A DNA stretch of 64,000 bases from Trachythela sp. YZ-2020 (lineage: Eukaryota; Cnidaria; Anthozoa; Malacalcyonacea; Clavulariidae). The stretch is from contig JADLSH010000363.1 of assembly GCA_016169945.1 (NCBI GenBank), positions 4,642,001 through 4,706,000 of the forward strand, read 5' to 3'. This document shows positions 63,299 through 64,000 of this stretch, in pieces (position 1 is the first letter of the stretch; every line of letters begins with the position of its first letter). The notes below the pieces were generated by a model. It did no database searches and was not told where the DNA came from. It worked only from the letters and a program-made list of their open reading frames with translations. The position numbers and the translations under genes are program-made.

Positions 63299-63697
63299 TT
63301 AATCCTCAGCAATATCGTTAGAGACATACTCACCCACTTTTCTCAGTCTTTTCACTTTAAAGTTTAGATGCTTCACACCGTCTTTTTCAAACACCGAATG
63401 ACATTCAAAAATAACATTAATATGCACCCTACCAACATTTAAGAGTTCTGTTTTTTGTTTTTCAGATAGGCCACCTACGGACAAGTATATTGTGTTACCA
63501 TTATACCCCTTCATAAACTCTTTTGTCTCGTATTCAGCTTCCAAACTTAATAGTTGTTTTACCATATCATCATCCTCGATGATAATTGGTACATTATAAC
63601 CACCATTTTTAAATTTTGACTTTTCAACACCCCATGTTAAACAACTTGGGATTTCAAATACTAATGGACTTTCAAATTTCACTGTATTACCACTCAT
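63299..63697 (-). CDS. Unknown protein of the virus-like cluster
   Basis: 132 residues from ATG 63,695-63,697 to a stop at 63,299. Beta-rich look (alternating hydrophobics: VKFESPLVFEIPS, RVHINVIFECHSVF, LNFKVKRLRKV), acidic patch IIEDDDMV, two Cys, no membrane segment. It does not resemble a polymerase, integrase or protease. A single-domain beta-barrel nucleic-acid-binding or virion protein is a plausible guess. 40 bases separate it from the next leftward gene's stop, without a stem-loop, so the two may share a transcript. Confidence 0.7.
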   Translation of the reverse strand: MSGNTVKFESPLVFEIPSCLTWGVEKSKFKNGGYNVPIIIEDDDMVKQLLSLEAEYETKEFMKGYNGNTIYLSVGGLSEKQKTELLNVGRVHINVIFECHSVFEKDGVKHLNFKVKRLRKVGEYVSNDIAED

Positions 63698-63737
63698 CTC
63701 TTTATTAGGGTTATTTTAAATCCTATAAACCAAAATT

Positions 63738-63977
63738 TCATTTTACTGCTCTTCTAGTTTGAATTTCGTTGTACGCAAAGTAACCTAACGCTATCGCTAA
63801 AATCCACATGTTGTTACCTAACCACATTAACCCTTTTGCCCCCATACTTAGAACAGTTGAAATAATACTTCCAATGGCACCAAATACAGGACCTAATGCA
63901 CTAAGTATTTTAGCAACCCCCTTACCAAACTTTGACACTCCACGAGCACCGGCAGTAAGAGTACTTCTACCAGCCAT
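63738..63977 (-). CDS. Small hydrophobic, Gly-rich virion-type peptide
   Basis: 79 residues if started at ATG 63,975-63,977 (MAGRSTLTAGARGVSKFGKG); an upstream ATG at 63,993-63,995 would add six. Basic, Gly/Ser-rich N-terminus, then a long hydrophobic part (ILSALGPVFGAIGSIISTVL) and a second apolar segment (MWLGNNMWILAIALGYFAYN), ending basic (QTRRAVK). Small basic/amphipathic proteins of this type act as minor core or membrane-active capsid proteins in adenovirus-like and Polinton-like viruses. That function is inferred from character only. Confidence 0.65.
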   Translation of the reverse strand: MAGRSTLTAGARGVSKFGKGVAKILSALGPVFGAIGSIISTVLSMGAKGLMWLGNNMWILAIALGYFAYNEIQTRRAVK

Positions 63978-64000
63978 GACAATTGTTGTTATCAACCCTG
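63978..64000. other. Window edge within the virus-like cluster
   Basis: The leftward gene set evidently continues past the right edge; nothing can be said about it here. Confidence 0.6.

Larger units (their letters stand above)
56803..64000. mobile_element. Endogenous virus-like / Polinton-like gene cluster (left part)
   Basis: Dense, intronless small genes, nine rightward (57,015-61,892) and at least three leftward (62,845-63,995), with spacing from -8 to about 250 bases. Hallmarks: packaging-type ATPase, collagen-like fibre protein, several Cys/zinc-finger proteins, hydrophobic virion-like peptide, shared TATA promoters, shared 3' stem-loops and a scrap of family B DNA polymerase. No introns, no host-type genes. 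It fits a Polinton-like virus, adintovirus-like or related mid-size DNA virus integrated in the animal genome. The cluster runs off the right edge. Visible genes are uninterrupted, and the only later insertion (62,023-62,780) lies between genes. Confidence 0.75.

Overview
This 64 kb window is eukaryotic and very AT-rich. It looks like an intergenic, repeat-dominated stretch of a marine invertebrate genome. A cnidarian or similar early-branching animal is my best guess, inferred from the repeat repertoire and the receptor gene; nothing here is decisive at species level. There are no bacterial operons, rRNA genes, intact tRNA genes or CRISPR arrays.

Layout. (1) 1-510, minus strand: the start of a class A GPCR gene with an amine-type binding aspartate, running off the left edge. 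(2) About 1.7-27.4 kb: a field of diverged copies of one multi-kilobase composite repeat ('family R'), at least three with a tRNA-like SINE segment, shot through with nested insertions. These include a CR1/Jockey-like LINE at 7.8-12.4 kb that itself holds a mariner relic, several MITEs with readable target-site duplications, a Helitron-like tandem pair (18.0-19.9 kb) and a hAT-type element (21.9-22.6 kb). (3) 28.7-33.8 kb: a second broken LINE with a TTAA-flanked foldback element in its endonuclease. (4) 35.4-35.8 kb: a probable last exon with a helicase-tail-like domain. (5) 37.7-40.4 kb: a decayed DDE-like transposase gene with zinc-binding modules. (6) 41.9-47.3 kb: a third, better kept LINE whose ORF starts with a hydrophobic leader followed by a 2A-like ribosome-skipping motif. 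(7) 48.8-56.2 kb: a SINE, a cysteine-rich pseudogene, foldbacks, a telomere-like tract, a LINE fragment and a 12-bp minisatellite.

(8) The most unusual region is 56.8 kb to the right edge: a compact, intronless cluster of small genes with virus-like organisation, apparently an endogenous DNA virus or Polinton-like element. Nine genes read rightward. In order they encode an acidic protein, a very Cys-rich zinc-finger protein, two paralogous C2H2 proteins, a membrane-anchored Cys-rich protein, a probable structural protein, a collagen-like fibre protein, an A32/FtsK-HerA-type packaging ATPase and an unknown. At least three genes read leftward (coiled coil, unknown, and a hydrophobic virion-like peptide). 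Two genes share a near-identical TATA promoter block. Most transcription units end in a stem-loop, five of which share the same ATTTGTA stem. Between the converging gene sets lies a scrap of a family B DNA polymerase. An almost perfect copy of the hAT-type element at 21.9 kb also sits there, which ties this cluster physically to the host repeat landscape.

No full DNA polymerase, integrase, protease or double-jelly-roll major capsid protein is recognisable in the visible part. The cluster continues beyond 64,000, so its completeness cannot be judged.
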